NCBI RefSeq assembly: GCF_964340395.1
Contig: NC_135564.1
Location: 10,210,391 to 10,250,390 of the forward strand
Origin: Glandiceps talaboti
Taxonomy: Eukaryota; Hemichordata; Enteropneusta; Spengelidae
DNA: 40,000 nt
Reading direction: 5' to 3'
Shown piece by piece: positions 1-14,833 of the stretch. The notes below the pieces were generated by a model that had not been told where the DNA came from, ran no database searches, and saw nothing but the letters and a program-made list of their open reading frames with translations. Position numbers and translations under genes: made by a program. Each line of letters opens with the position of its first letter. Positions within the stretch are counted from its first letter, which is position 1.

Positions 1-193
1 CGTATAAATAAAATAGGCCTCTAATTGACATTCACAATATCGAATTGTTTGTATTTTTCAGTAGCTTTCAGTAAACATGGTGTTGGATGTGTGATAAAAA
101 AACAAGTATATGCTTTGGTACAGGTAGTGCCGGTTTACGTACTCATGATGATGTATACACCATGATAGTTCTATGGATATAGACGTAGACATA

Positions 194-4556
<4,363 letters not shown>

Positions 4557-4659
4557 ATTGCGAGATGTATTGGACTCGTTCAAGCCTGCGAGCAATAGAA
4601 AATATCATTTTTATTTCAGGTGCTTAAAGTACTGTAGTTGAGTGATGTATGTATAACAT

Positions 4660-4680
4660 GTAGGTATGTATGTATGTGTG

Positions 4681-4778
<98 letters not shown>

Positions 4779-4834
4779 TAGGTAGGTAGGTAGGTAGGTA
4801 GGTAGGTAGGTGGTTAAGTAGGTATGTATATATA

Positions 4835-4870
<36 letters not shown>

Positions 4871-4992
4871 TGTATGTATGTATGTATGCATGCGTGCGTG
4901 CGTGCGTGTGTGTATGTATGTATGTATGTGTGTATGTATATGTGTGTATGTGTGTATGTATGTGTATGCATTGTGTGTGTGTGTTTGTGTGT
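4660..4992. repeat. Compound microsatellite upstream of the lectin start
   Basis: A run of TATG units, (TA)n of about 90 bp at 4685-4775, (GGTA)n at 4776-4825, a second short TA run, (TATG)n, a few TGCG units and a TG-rich end. It lies 100-430 bp upstream of the lectin start codon, where a promoter would be expected. Confidence 0.95.
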
Positions 4993-6004
4993 AATCTAAA
5001 GTCTTCCTTACTCAACATCACAATCTACACATAAGCGAGGTTAGAACAGCTTCGAATAACAGTTCTATAATACTTTGAGCAGAAATATTGTCACATATAA
5101 TCTTCCCAGTCATGCTGCGATGGCATAAAATACTAGTCACACTAAAGTAATTCACCACAGATATAAGTTTCAATACCAAATAATGATACAAGTACAGCTT
5201 CATTACTAGAACATACATGGTTCAGTCCTTTGAATAGGCCTAATAGTCGCAATAAAGGCAGGTCAATTTTCAATTTAAAAGTCATCGACGACGTCTCTGC
5301 TTCCGTGTAAAGTAAAGGAGATAAAAATGGCGGCATTACATGGTACTTTGATATTCTCTTCGTTCGTATTTCTTGTTAACAACAAAGGAATTGAAATGTC
5401 AGTGTCCAAATTAAACATTTTCACGCTATCTTTCCAAGAAAATGTTCCGAATTTAAAAACAATGAAGGCAAAGCGTTAGTTTAACTTCCTCTTTTTTCCA
5501 TCACCTTTAGGATTTGCGCTTTACTGTAGAGGTTAACTTTTGGCGCTCATTCAATTTCATGCAGCAGTCGGGGATAATTGCAGCAGCGTCACTTCGTTCG
5601 TTAAATTTGTTTTTGAAGCTATATGTAGTGTGATGCTGCGTGAAATGTCTTTTACCCCATAGTGGCATAGAATGAGATCGTGTTATATTGAAAATTGTAT
5701 TCAATGATACATGCATGTTCAGACTTCATAGAAATTTGCATATCTTGACGACGGTGTGCTGGTTGTGCTAAACTCTATGCTGGTGTGTGTAAGTCGAAGC
5801 CTCAATATGGATACAGTCGAGGAGAATAAGAAATCGATTTAAGACAAGCTCTAGAAATGACAAAAGACAAAAAAGTTTGACGATATATAAAATTGCAAAA
5901 GTGACACTTAAACATTTTCTTTTATAAAATATGCAAGACCAAAATTTCTTTCGCAAATTGTGTATAATCCCGTTATCCGTTTTAGTTCAGATAATGATTA
6001 CTCA
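4993..6004. other. No supported gene; two weak coding hints
   Basis: At 5327-5479 (+) a 50-codon frame starts at AAAATGGCGGC, a good initiation context resembling a YY1 site, with a signal-like start (MAALHGTLIFSSFVFLV). At 5213-5292 (-) a short open stretch lies between a pyrimidine-rich acceptor and a CAT|GTATGT donor. Neither has recognisable similarity or a partner exon. Confidence 0.2.
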
Positions 6005-6300
6005 TTAAAGCACCACTGGCTGTAACTAGAGTATGACTTTTATGATCAGACAACCAACAACATATTCACTAAAAATTGTTTTAATAAAACAATAACTACA
6101 CTTGGTACATGTTATTTATGGATTACCTGTATCCGTAAGTAGTACAACAACAGATTGAAATCGTGATTGCATTTGAGCTCTGATTTTGGGTGTGGACCCA
6201 AAATTAAATCTGACGGGATTTATTGTTCTATGGTATGTTCCGTAGTACAGGTTCACAAATGCGTTTACCCACAAGTTATTCAATACTGTTGAGGATGTAT
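6005..6300 (+). mobile_element. TTAAAG terminal-inverted-repeat element, copy A (right end not seen)
   Basis: Starts TTAAAGCACCACTGGCTGTA, matching the ends of copies B and C. The body at about 6121-6300 aligns with 24645-24812 in the same orientation (shared GAAATCGTGAT, then ACAAATgCGTTTACcCAC) and with 37630-37760 in reverse (shared GGTCCACACCCAAAA). It runs straight into a (CATA)n array and no matching right end was found. No protein is encoded, so it is a non-autonomous element. Confidence 0.6.
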
Positions 6301-6417
6301 GACATACATACATACATACATACATACATACATACATACATACATACATACACACATACATACATACATACATACATACATACATACATACATACATACA
6401 TACATACATACATACAT
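6301..6417. repeat. (CATA)n microsatellite
   Basis: About 29 units with one CACA interruption, directly after the body of copy A of the TTAAAG element and apparently expanded from its sequence GTATGACATACATA. Confidence 0.95.
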
Positions 6418-7330
6418 CAAAGTCAATTGATACATTACTACAATGTATGGTGACGTTCATTTTATACAGTATGCACTCTATTGTGTACCTTTACTTCTTA
6501 AAACTTGATTTGGAGGCCCTTTTAAAATACGGTCCATCAAAAGATAGATCTATTCTTTACATACCTCACAACCCATCACAAATGCGAAATCGTCAACACG
6601 TGGCGTATCATTTCACAAATTCTCATCGAGAACAAATTCTGATTTAATTTTTGTCTCTCTTGTTTTTGTAAGTGTTTCACGATCAGAATATGAGTGTTGT
6701 ATTTCTTTATAAATAGTGTTATTGGAGTGGTAATACTCGAAACAGGAAACGCATGGAAAGGTAATGAAGTGAAATGCAATTACTGATTGATAGTGGTATA
6801 ATTATGAGTAAACTAAATAAGTAATATCGGACAGAAAATATTCGGGTTCAGTAATTTACTGCACAGACATTAAATGTGTTCTACAGATTACTGAGTAATC
6901 ATGGGGAAAAGACTTGATTTCCTTTTTCTTGATTTTCTTTTTTTTAATGGCGATTTCGTGTCTGTAACCCAGTCTTCGAACTCGTCAAATAATTCCGTAT
7001 TAAGAGTAACAGCGTGAACATCGCGCACAAATCAATTGCCTGTTACAGCATAAAAAAGAAAAGTGAAAAATATGCTTTACATGTTTTTCATGAAATGTTG
7101 TTCGAAAACCTGTGTATGTATGTGAATGTGCGACGATTAGGTACCACGTGAATATGCATTGAAACTGAAAGATAAGACGACGTGTTTGTGCATAAATGTA
7201 GGGACGCTGTTCAGCTCCGTCTTTATCGAAAACACGTGCGTATCACAATACAACCGTTGATTAGTTAGTAGTATACCAAATGAATTTGAGCTTAAAAACA
7301 AGATGTGTTGCAATATTGAACTGCTGAGGA
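6418..7330. other. No supported gene
   Basis: AT-rich DNA. Open frames of 66-67 codons on both strands (6447-6647, 6576-6779) overlap each other and show no motif. A strong donor-like GAG|GTATGT on the minus strand near 6553 has no open exon upstream. Confidence 0.4.
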
Positions 7331-7339
7331 AGATATTTC

Positions 7340-7640
7340 GTTTTCAAATCCCGTAAGGGAGAGGGTTATGTTGTACTATTGTCTCTGTCTCTCTATGTGT
7401 ATATGTGTCTGTCTGTCTGTCTGTCTGTGGACAAGATATCTCAAAAACTAAGCATCTATTATAATTAAACTTGTTACACATCTTGCAAATGCTAATGACA
7501 AGAATTGATTAGATTTTGTGAAATATCCAATTAACATTAATTAGTCATTGGCATAATTGATGGCTTTAGTAATTAGGCTATATCTTAAGAAAACATTCTT
7601 CAAGTTCAGTATAATTTGGTACATACATTAACCAGCCAAG
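7340..7640. repeat. Dispersed non-coding element with internal (TGTC)n and two related ATCTCAAAA-type units
   Basis: Contains a GGGAGAGGGTTATG lead-in, a short (CTGT)n run at about 7404-7428, then GATATCTCAAAAACTAAGC followed by ACTTGTTACACAT. About 140 bp later a diverged second unit reads TATATCTTAAGAAAAC and TTTGGTACATAC. A similar lead-in plus (CTGT)n is at 11545-11650. I recognise the layout as a repeat type common in marine invertebrates but cannot name it. Confidence 0.4.
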
Positions 7641-7859
7641 AAAATTGTTAACACATCTACTCAGATTGGTATTCTTGGAGATAACAAAAGCACGCTTAAG
7701 AATCAAAAATAAAGTTCTAAATGTTGCATGAAAATGCACCATCACCTAAATTAAACTGTGTGCTTTGAATAAAATACAATGTCAAAGTATCACCAATTTG
7801 GGTAAGCAGTTTGAATGAAGAGTTTTAATATGTAACTCACTTTTATTATACCTCTTCAG

Positions 7860-7891
7860 AGAAATCAATATCATTGGCAGAGTCATAGCAG
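7860..7891 (+). CDS. Partial plus-strand gene, upstream exon candidate
   Basis: 32 nt between acceptor TTATACCTCTTCAG and donor GCAG|GTGCAT. Phase 2 in, phase 1 out, encoding EINIIGRVIA. Its phase-1 end joins the exon at 7987 in frame. No earlier exon with a phase-2 end was identified, so the gene's start is missing. Confidence 0.35.
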
Positions 7892-7986
7892 GTGCATATA
7901 TTTTCCTTAGTTTAGTTGCAAATATTATGCATAGCTTTCAAAAAAGTCTGCTGACAAATTTCTAAAATATCTATCTCCTTATACAG

Positions 7987-8090
7987 CACCCTACAAGATC
8001 CACCTAAGTGCCAATCACCACTCTCGACAGAACCTTCCTGTTATAGACCCTGGTGGACCAATTTTGGAAGTGAAGACTACAAGGTACAAG
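7987..8090 (+). CDS. Partial plus-strand gene, best-supported exon
   Basis: 104 nt between acceptor CTCCTTATACAG and donor TACAAG|GTAAAT, phase 1 in and 0 out. The open frame has a balanced, soluble composition (PYKIHLSANHHSRQN, then LPVIDPGGPILEVKT) unlike the surrounding AT-rich DNA, which is the main argument that it is coding. I do not recognise the family. A second donor 6 nt upstream (CTACAAG|GTACAA) is possible. The flanking exons agree in phase on both sides. Confidence 0.45.
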
Positions 8091-8716
8091 GTAAATCTTA
8101 ACTGATGAATTTGATATTCAGAAATTCATGAATAGAAATTCTACGCCTCGCAAATGTCAAATATTTTACATAACCCTGTACACAGGTGAGATTCGACTGA
8201 CTCCAATGCAATAATGTCCGACAGTACAAATCAGAGTGAGTTGTGGGTGAATATCATACAGACTGGCAAGCCAAACGACATTTGGCGCCTTTTTTGGTTA
8301 CACAAATACAACGTAACTTAATATAGTCCTCACACCTTGTAATGCAACGGCAATCTGTCTTTGCCGAACCATTCATGAATATTTTGCAAGTCTGGCAGTA
8401 TGAATAAAATATGCTGTAGATATTTCACTGTCAACTGGTCATATCGATTCACGTGCATACTAATTAGGACATTCTATAACTGTATGCTTTAACTCTCATG
8501 GCCATGACTATAGTTTGTATTCCTACAAGGACTACTGAAATATTAACTCAGTAAGATGAACATAACGGTTCTAGTATCATGCTACAAGTTTCTCTTTCGT
8601 GTTTCATAATTGGAATCACATAACAGCATCGTGTATTAAATTAGGGAGATGGCTTTATGATTTTAACATGGGTGGTAATAACACAGGAGCTACTGCAGTG
8701 TGAGTTATTAATACAG

Positions 8717-8911
8717 TTTCATAATCCACCAAGTTACATATTAAGATTTTACCATGCCCAAGGGGTGATTTCCTGGGTCAGTCAATCACCAAAGCTGAAA
8801 AAGCAATTACATCTGATATACATGAAACGAAATAACCATTTAACTATGTATGACTCATTTGCTGAGAAAATGGCTTCATTTCCTATTCTACTCTCAATAA
8901 TCATTCAATAA
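8717..8911 (+). CDS. Partial plus-strand gene, terminal exon candidate
   Basis: Phase 0 in after TTAATACAG, matching the phase-0 end of the exon at 8090. 64 codons to TAA at 8909-8911. It encodes FHNPPSYILRFYHAQGVISW and then a Lys-rich and hydrophobic tail. The stop overlaps AATAAA (8907-8912), a possible poly(A) signal that would leave a very short 3' untranslated region. The acceptor lacks a good pyrimidine tract, so the link to the previous exon is tentative. Confidence 0.3.
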   Translation, partial: FHNPPSYILRFYHAQGVISWVSQSPKLKKQLHLIYMKRNNHLTMYDSFAEKMASFPILLSIIIQ

Positions 8912-9558
8912 ATCTCGTTAACTTATCTAAATTTCCACTTGATTTAATTAACTACAACGGAGACGTCCCTACGCATTCATGACAGACTCTAGTACATTTA
9001 TGTTCACTGTAATCTCTCATTTCAATGAAAGTGTAACATAAATCTGACCCTGTTATAACCTTCCTATCTCAAACTTGTCGTCTCGTCAACACGCGTCATA
9101 AACTGTGTGTTGCTGTTGTGCAGCAAAATATGCTATTCCAAAAACATCTTTCATCAGTCATGCATAGATGAATAAATCATTGGAGGGACAGATACACAAA
9201 TATAAACTACATTCTAAACATTCTCCGTAAACATATGTCACTTGGTATGGAGCAATCAGAAACTTAAAAGGTGCAATGTTGTCCATAACAATCGAATATG
9301 TTTCAAATATATCAAAGACAGATGTAGATTTAGTATATACATATATTGCTATATCGCTGCCATGCGGTGACGAAGAACCGAGGCACATTTAGACAACCAG
9401 GAAGTATTAAAAAAACATATATATCTCTATCTCACTACCCCAAACACTGTTGAGTATTCTTTTGAATAATTAACCCATAAGACTTACAAAACATTATGTA
9501 TAAAGTGTCTTACTGTCACGATACCTAAACCTTAACCAGAAGTAATGGCAACGCTTAC

Positions 9559-9632
9559 TTTGATGTTAGAATCGCCGTATTCATTACATTTCAAGTCGTC
9601 GTGGTCGATCACCAAAAGAATGATGTTTGTAT
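9559..9632 (-). CDS. Orphan exon candidate, acidic segment faintly CUB-like
   Basis: 74 nt, acceptor AAATGTTTAG, donor AAA|GTAAGC, phase 1 in and 0 out. It encodes TNIILLVIDHDDLKCNEYGD then SNIK. The hydrophobic strand followed by a Cys and an acidic Tyr-containing turn resembles the middle of a CUB domain, but this is a resemblance only. The frame stays open 27 nt past the donor. The 11104-11153 exon candidate would join it in phase, giving Asp at the junction. Confidence 0.3.
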
Positions 9633-9642
9633 CTAAACATTT

Positions 9643-11103
9643 ATAATGTCTATGTATATCAATATGGGATGTGTTGTTCAGTTATATATACCCGAGGGGT
9701 ACAAATTCATTTTGTTCCAAAGCACGATGTTGAAGAAGTAAAGGCTGCTTTTTACGTCATATGTCAACCTTTCTGTACACATGGCAGTTCATCAAATCGC
9801 AATGGTAATCACTCAGCCTTCGGTACATGCTTTATAAACTGACGCTATAGAAAGCATTTACCTTTCAATTCGATATACACCGCTTTTCATCTTAAATTCG
9901 CCTCAGCAGAGCTGTCCGCAATCAACGAAGCTATCCATTCCATTTTTTTTCATTCAATTGCACATATGTATATCCTTTTGTATAGGGAACAAATTAAAGC
10001 AATTCTTTTGAACTGATCAGGGATAATGTATGAAACAGCTATTTTGCAAAATTTAATTTTGTACTTTAAGCTTGCATTTGGGGGACATCTTATGACAGTA
10101 AATATCACATCTCATGATGCTAATCTCACTGGATATGAATGGAAAATATCTGTCAGAAATATATATTAGTGTAGTCTACTCCACCAAAATATAACTTTCT
10201 ATCAAAATTGCAAAATTCAACATCTCCACACACAAGACCAAGTGGAAATGTATCGGATTACTTTTAATGTGTGAACAAATTCCATCTCCTGTGCCGTATG
10301 ATGTTAAATTCAAACTCATCGCCATCTTGAATAATTAAGTGGTTTCGCCTTTATTACCGTTCATCTGCCCATGAAAGCTGGTGAAATCGAAACCCCTTGA
10401 TTACTCAAGATAATTCACCATTTAGTTAAAGCTATGTTGAGAAAAAAAATGCAGCATGTTGCATTAAACGGTCTATGATATGGATGTTCACTTGCGACAA
10501 GTATATTTATAAAAAATAAAAAAAAAAAAGAGTCTGAAAAATATGGAAAAATCATGTATTCGTACTTCCTTAAGCAGTCATAAGGAAACCGTATTTGGTA
10601 ACTTTATACTTTTATGTATATAAGAACAAAATTATAAATTTGTTCATAAGAAAGCAAACAAAATGAAAAAATAGTTTGGTACTAGTACTGGATTTCTTTT
10701 TCTCAAAAACCCCAAATCCCGTTACAAAATAAATCTTAAGAGTGGGCCGCAGTAGAAGTTATTAGTGTGGGTTGACAAAAGTGTTTACTCGGATCTGTAT
10801 GGAAACATGCAAAAGGAAAACAAAGCGTATTAATCCATATATTTAATTAAGAAAATAACACAAACTTATTACTCTACTAGAAAATAGGCCTTTCTTCTTC
10901 TTCGCGTGGGATATACATATTTTGTTAGGTAAAAACTGAGCATATGGCATAACTACAACTGAAATAAGACAAGGCGCTCTATATGAGTAGCACTCGAAAG
11001 GCAAGGAAATTCTGACAGCAACGAATCCCACAAATTCCGTGCTAATATTTTCTCTAATCCATTTTGCCTAATTGGAAATACCCCGGACAACATTCCCACT
11101 CAC
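9643..11103. other. No supported gene
   Basis: A plus-strand frame at 9627-9842 has a plausible composition in its second half (GVQIHFVPKHDVEEVK) but no clear splice sites or family. The 10843-11031 minus-strand frame ends in a poly-Lys run from a CTTCTTCTT tract. The rest is AT-rich with short A runs. Confidence 0.3.
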
Positions 11104-11153
11104 CATTATAAAAACCCTGACTTTCTTTAAGTAACAGATCTTCAGGCAACATG
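11104..11153 (-). CDS. Orphan small exon candidate
   Basis: 50 nt between a pyrimidine-rich acceptor (CTTCCCGTTGCTGTAAAAG) and donor AATG|GTGAGT, phase 2 in and 1 out, encoding MLPEDLLLKESQGFYN. The Met could also be a start codon. Good splice sites and a compatible phase with 9632-9559 are the only support. Confidence 0.25.
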
Positions 11154-11544
11154 CTTTTACAGCAACGGGAAGCAAGTAATAGAAAGATGGTCAATGAACT
11201 TAACGAATATTTAAATAATGGGGTATGAAACGTCAGATGCGGTGATATCAAAAATGTATTTGTACAATATAGAATTCTTTAAGCTATCAATTCCAAAAGT
11301 TCACGACATGAGTTTTGAGTGTTTCATTTCCTTAAACAGCAACAACATAAATCGTCTTTCGAACAGATTTAATGTATATGGATGACGGATATCCTTTAAA
11401 GCATTAAGTCGTGAAGAGAGTGTAAATGCAGCACACAGAATTATTAAACTACTGTTACAGAACAAAGACAGTTCGCATAGTCCTGAAGTGACTCTGTACA
11501 TTTCAAATTACAAATTTCGACGATTTTAACCATTTTCCCTCCAA

Positions 11545-11722
11545 TCAGGGGGAGGTAGCTATGCTGTCTGTCTGTCTATCTGTCTGCATTCCTGTCTGTC
11601 TATCTGGCTAGCTGGCTGTCTGTCTGTCTGGCTGTCTGTCTGTTTGCTTATTTGTGTGTGTGTGTTTGTTTGTTTGTTTGTTTGTTTGTTTGTTTGTTTG
11701 TTTGTTTGTTTGTTTGTTTGAG
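11545..11722. repeat. (CTGT)n and (TTTG)n compound microsatellite
   Basis: Degenerate CTGT array at about 11561-11643 followed by about 14 units of TTTG at 11665-11722. It is preceded by GGGGGAGGTAGCTATG, similar to the lead-in at 7360, so the array seems to grow from the same dispersed element. Confidence 0.9.
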
Positions 11723-11828
11723 TCACCATCAATTTAAACGAAATATTATCCACACATTCTTTGCGGTATAGTTCTAGAACTGTTCTTAGTCAACATATCT
11801 ACTCTTACTGTTGATGGTGCTCTCTACC

Positions 11829-11853
11829 TCAGACCACTAACCATTAGTGGTCT
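11829..11853. repeat. Perfect 11-bp inverted repeat with 3-nt loop
   Basis: CAGACCACTAA, loop CCA, TTAGTGGTCTG. It lies between two microsatellite blocks and is not followed by a T run, so it is not an obvious terminator or processing signal. Confidence 0.8.
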
Positions 11854-11879
11854 GTGTCTCTACACAGGCCTAATTACAT

Positions 11880-11899
11880 GTACTTACCTACCTATCTAC

Positions 11900-11934
<35 letters not shown>

Positions 11935-11961
11935 CCGACAGACAGACAGACAGACAGACAG

Positions 11962-11992
<31 letters not shown>

Positions 11993-12180
11993 TACATACA
12001 TACATACATACATACATACATACATACATACATACATACATACATACATACATACATACATACACACATACACATACATACACACATACACGCACAGACA
12101 TACACACACACACATGTATACACACACACACATATATATATACACGTATACACACATGAACACATACAGGAACACACGCA
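11880..12180. repeat. Compound microsatellite: ACCT, ACTA, CAGA, CA, CATA blocks
   Basis: Series of tetranucleotide blocks starting with CTAC/ACTA, then CAGA (6 units), CA, a long CATA block (11985-12062) and a mixed CA/TA end. Confidence 0.95.
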
Positions 12181-12469
12181 TACACACTCTTGTTTGCTTG
12201 TACTCATGTTTAAATTGTATCGCACATGAGTGTGTAAGGCATGTGTTATGTTTGAAATTGGTACATGTATGTTATCATTAAACCAGCTTTGCACACCGAT
12301 TAAGATGTCATGCGCTCATTAAAGGAAAGGTGTATCATCCACATATCTTACACATACATACAGTAAGGACAATGTATGCTATAGCGAAATTGCTTTCTGA
12401 GCTTCTGTAAACATCACAATTCTCCATTGACATTAAACGCATACGTATATCACTCATTTCACATTTTAG

Positions 12470-12798
12470 TCTTGGGGTTTTACATAATCATGCTAAGCAT
12501 CTTAAAAGTCACCTTTACAACATCCGGTATGTATTCATCGGATGACGACTGTGAAGAAATCACCCAAAAATTGAATGTCAAATGCTATGACTTTAGTCGT
12601 TCTTATGTGTGGATAATTACCATACCTTCCAACCTTTTACATCACTCAATGTATATTCAAGAATTACTTTTGACAATTAATATTAACAAAAGAAATGTGT
12701 GTGTAATCTCATGTGGCTGCTGCAGCGGTGACAAACGTGACTCGAATCTCAAACATAAAGTTACATCAAAATACTTTTGGTGTTTAGTTCATACGTAA
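12470..12798 (+). CDS. Open terminal-exon-like frame with seven Cys, or single-exon secreted protein
   Basis: Frame open from 12427 (ATG) to TAA at 12798. A good acceptor (TCATTTCACATTTTAG) would start an exon at 12470 in phase 1, giving 108 residues. Read from the ATG, residues 13-33 form a signal-like hydrophobic stretch. After it comes an acidic, Cys-containing region (SSDDDCEEITQKLNVKCYDF) and a Cys cluster (NVCVISCGCCSGDK). A phase-1 donor, TCCG|GTATGT, lies directly after the hydrophobic part, so that part alone could be a signal-peptide exon. No family is recognised and a chance frame is possible. Confidence 0.25.
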
Positions 12799-12872
12799 TG
12801 AAGGTAAGGTTCGATAACAGCCTTACGAATGTATAAACTCCTTTCAGTTTATCCATTAATGCTTTCACTCAC

Positions 12873-13020
12873 CAGCATCCCGCTGCTGCTGTTGTTTGTG
12901 GTATCTGTAACACGCCGGTTAATGAGTTTATTATAGCAATTGCAATATGTTTGCTCTCTTTCTAACCCAGCATGGTGGAAGAACGAGTCAGCGTGTAATA
13001 TTGCATATTGCCCAATGTGT
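12873..13020 (-). CDS. Orphan internal exon candidate, unknown family
   Basis: 148 nt between acceptor ATTGTCTTTTGGAGTCAG and donor GCTG|GTGAGT, phase 2 in and 0 out. Only one of the three frames is open, and it is open throughout: HIGQYAILHADSFFHHAGLE, then REQTYCNCYNKL, then a Ser/Asn-rich end. Composition is soluble and suggests an extracellular segment with a CNC pair. No partner exon could be fixed: the donor at 13913 (CAAAG|GTAAGA) would match only through a short phase-2 exon with poor support. Confidence 0.4.
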
Positions 13021-14833
13021 CTGACTCCAAAAGACAATATTAGTATTCATCGCTGGTAAAGAAATTACGTGGCGACGTACTCCGTGTAACATTGAGTCTA
13101 TTGGACAGGATACAAATCTAAGAATGTCACAGCAGTGTCTGCTTCCGTACATGCGTTGTGTTTTCAAATTGAAAAGGTGAAAGGATTTTTTGTCTGCATC
13201 TGCATAGATGAGAAATTTTTGCCATATGCCATATGTATAAAAACATTGGAATGTAACTATTCACGAGCCCTCCTAAAGAGGGGGTAAACAGAAACAAAGA
13301 TAAAAGGACGGATAAAAATCAAGATAAAAGTGAAAATCAAGACTCATTTCAAAGTCGAATTCCAGACGGGTAAAAGTTTTTCCTAAAACGTTCAGTGGAT
13401 GACTTTATACTGCGATAGTGTCGACTAGAGCTCACGCTCGAAAAATGTTGAATAAAAAATAAAGAAAAGTAGAAATATCGAGTTGTCAGGCTAAAATAAA
13501 TATAGCACAAGTGCTAAACTCCATAGCTATTCTTACCTGCATCTTACAGATTAGGTATCAATAGTTCGAACGTTCTCATTTGGAATATATATGGGTTGCA
13601 TTTTTATGCACACCATTAACCTTACTAACAGCACTAGGAGACGTTTGTCTATGCCATCAAAGGTATACTAAAATAGATAAATCAAGAGTGAAACGGCTTT
13701 TAATCTCACCTTATGCCACGTAATGATACCTACTGCTTTACAGCCTGATGCTTTTCGGCGTTCTAAAGAGCTTCGCTGCATTTACGTTTACATGATTATA
13801 TTCTCATCACCAATTTGAAGAATACTCAACGAGTAAACATATGTAACATATCACATAGAGACAGTGTATTCCCATGTTGCTCAGTTAGACTAAATTACGC
13901 TAAATTTAAACAATTCTTACCTTTGTAAGAGGAGGGAGCAGCCAGTAAAGCAGCCAGTGAAGCGTACACCTGATCGATTGTTATCGAGTAGATGTTACCA
14001 TTGAATGTAAGTTATACGTGAACATACATAAGATGCTATATAATTCTATTATATTGAATTTAAGAGTACTCGGTACGCATGCGTGTGATATTGTCCTATA
14101 CAAATATGGTTATGACATCAAATATCAATTATAAATTAACCCGTCTCAATTGAAAAAGTGCCCAGACTTAAATCCTTTCTGTGAAAAAAGCCCCCACCCT
14201 CACCTCGCCAACCTATTTATCTATGCTTTTGTTCTTTGTTTTCAGTCTTGAAAAAAGACGTCACCAAATCAGTTGAATACATGTCATATCTGCTATCGTC
14301 ATGGATTTGTAATTACTGTGTTTGGGTTCTGACATTACAAATTCACGACACTATATTCAATAGAACATGGTCAGACGTCACTACATATGATATGCCATGA
14401 CATTTCAAGGTTGTGCTAACAGTTTTCATTATGACTTTAAAAGGACAAATATCAAATACTAATCTAAAAATCAATGCCTTGGTTTCTTACATGTCATGCT
14501 TTCTCCGCAATTCCATCCTCTTAATATTTATGATTAATTCATATTTTTTAGATTCTAATTTCATTTAGTAGGCTATCGTTTAACTAGCCGTAGCTTGACA
14601 TATGTCCCCTTTTCTCCAAACACTTACTCTCTCCATATATTTGTCTATCAATTCCGTCTACGATACATTACTAGTACTAACCTTGGGCACATTCATACTG
14701 AAACCTTGTAAACTATATATTTTTAAAGATATATTTTGGCAGTAAAATCTGACTTCGTAGAACAATTGTATCTGAATAGTGTGAAACAAATTAGTCTTAT
14801 TTTGAAATGTTATGTGAAGATACTAGTTATATT
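13021..14833. other. No supported gene; isolated splice-like sites
   Basis: Strong minus-strand donor-like sites occur at about 13536 (ATGCAG|GTAAGA), 13913 (CAAAG|GTAAGA) and 14203 (GCGAG|GTGAGG), but upstream frames are closed or very short, so at best they end untranslated exons. On the plus strand a good acceptor at 14252 (TTGTTCTTTGTTTTCAG) opens a 49-codon frame ending at 14400, without other support. Confidence 0.3.

Noticed and set aside
6116-6300. Minus-strand frame with VVVLLTDTG, similar to a von Willebrand A strand
   Set aside because: The whole stretch is the body of the TTAAAG element, which recurs at 24645 and 37630 without this frame.
9158-9388. 76-codon minus-strand frame downstream of the CUB-like exon
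   Set aside because: No phase-0 acceptor joins it to 9559 and its sequence does not match the second half of a CUB domain.
11301-11501. 66-codon minus-strand frame ending with a basic, hydrophobic stretch (RRFMLLLFKEMKH)
   Set aside because: Looked at as a receptor tail, but no membrane domains, splice sites or neighbouring exons support it.
12800-12830. GGTTCGA resembling a tRNA B box
   Set aside because: No A box or cloverleaf could be drawn around it.
13530-14210. Three strong minus-strand donors at about 13536, 13913 and 14203
   Set aside because: Upstream frames are closed by stops within a few codons or lack an acceptor, so no coding exon can be supported; untranslated exons remain possible.
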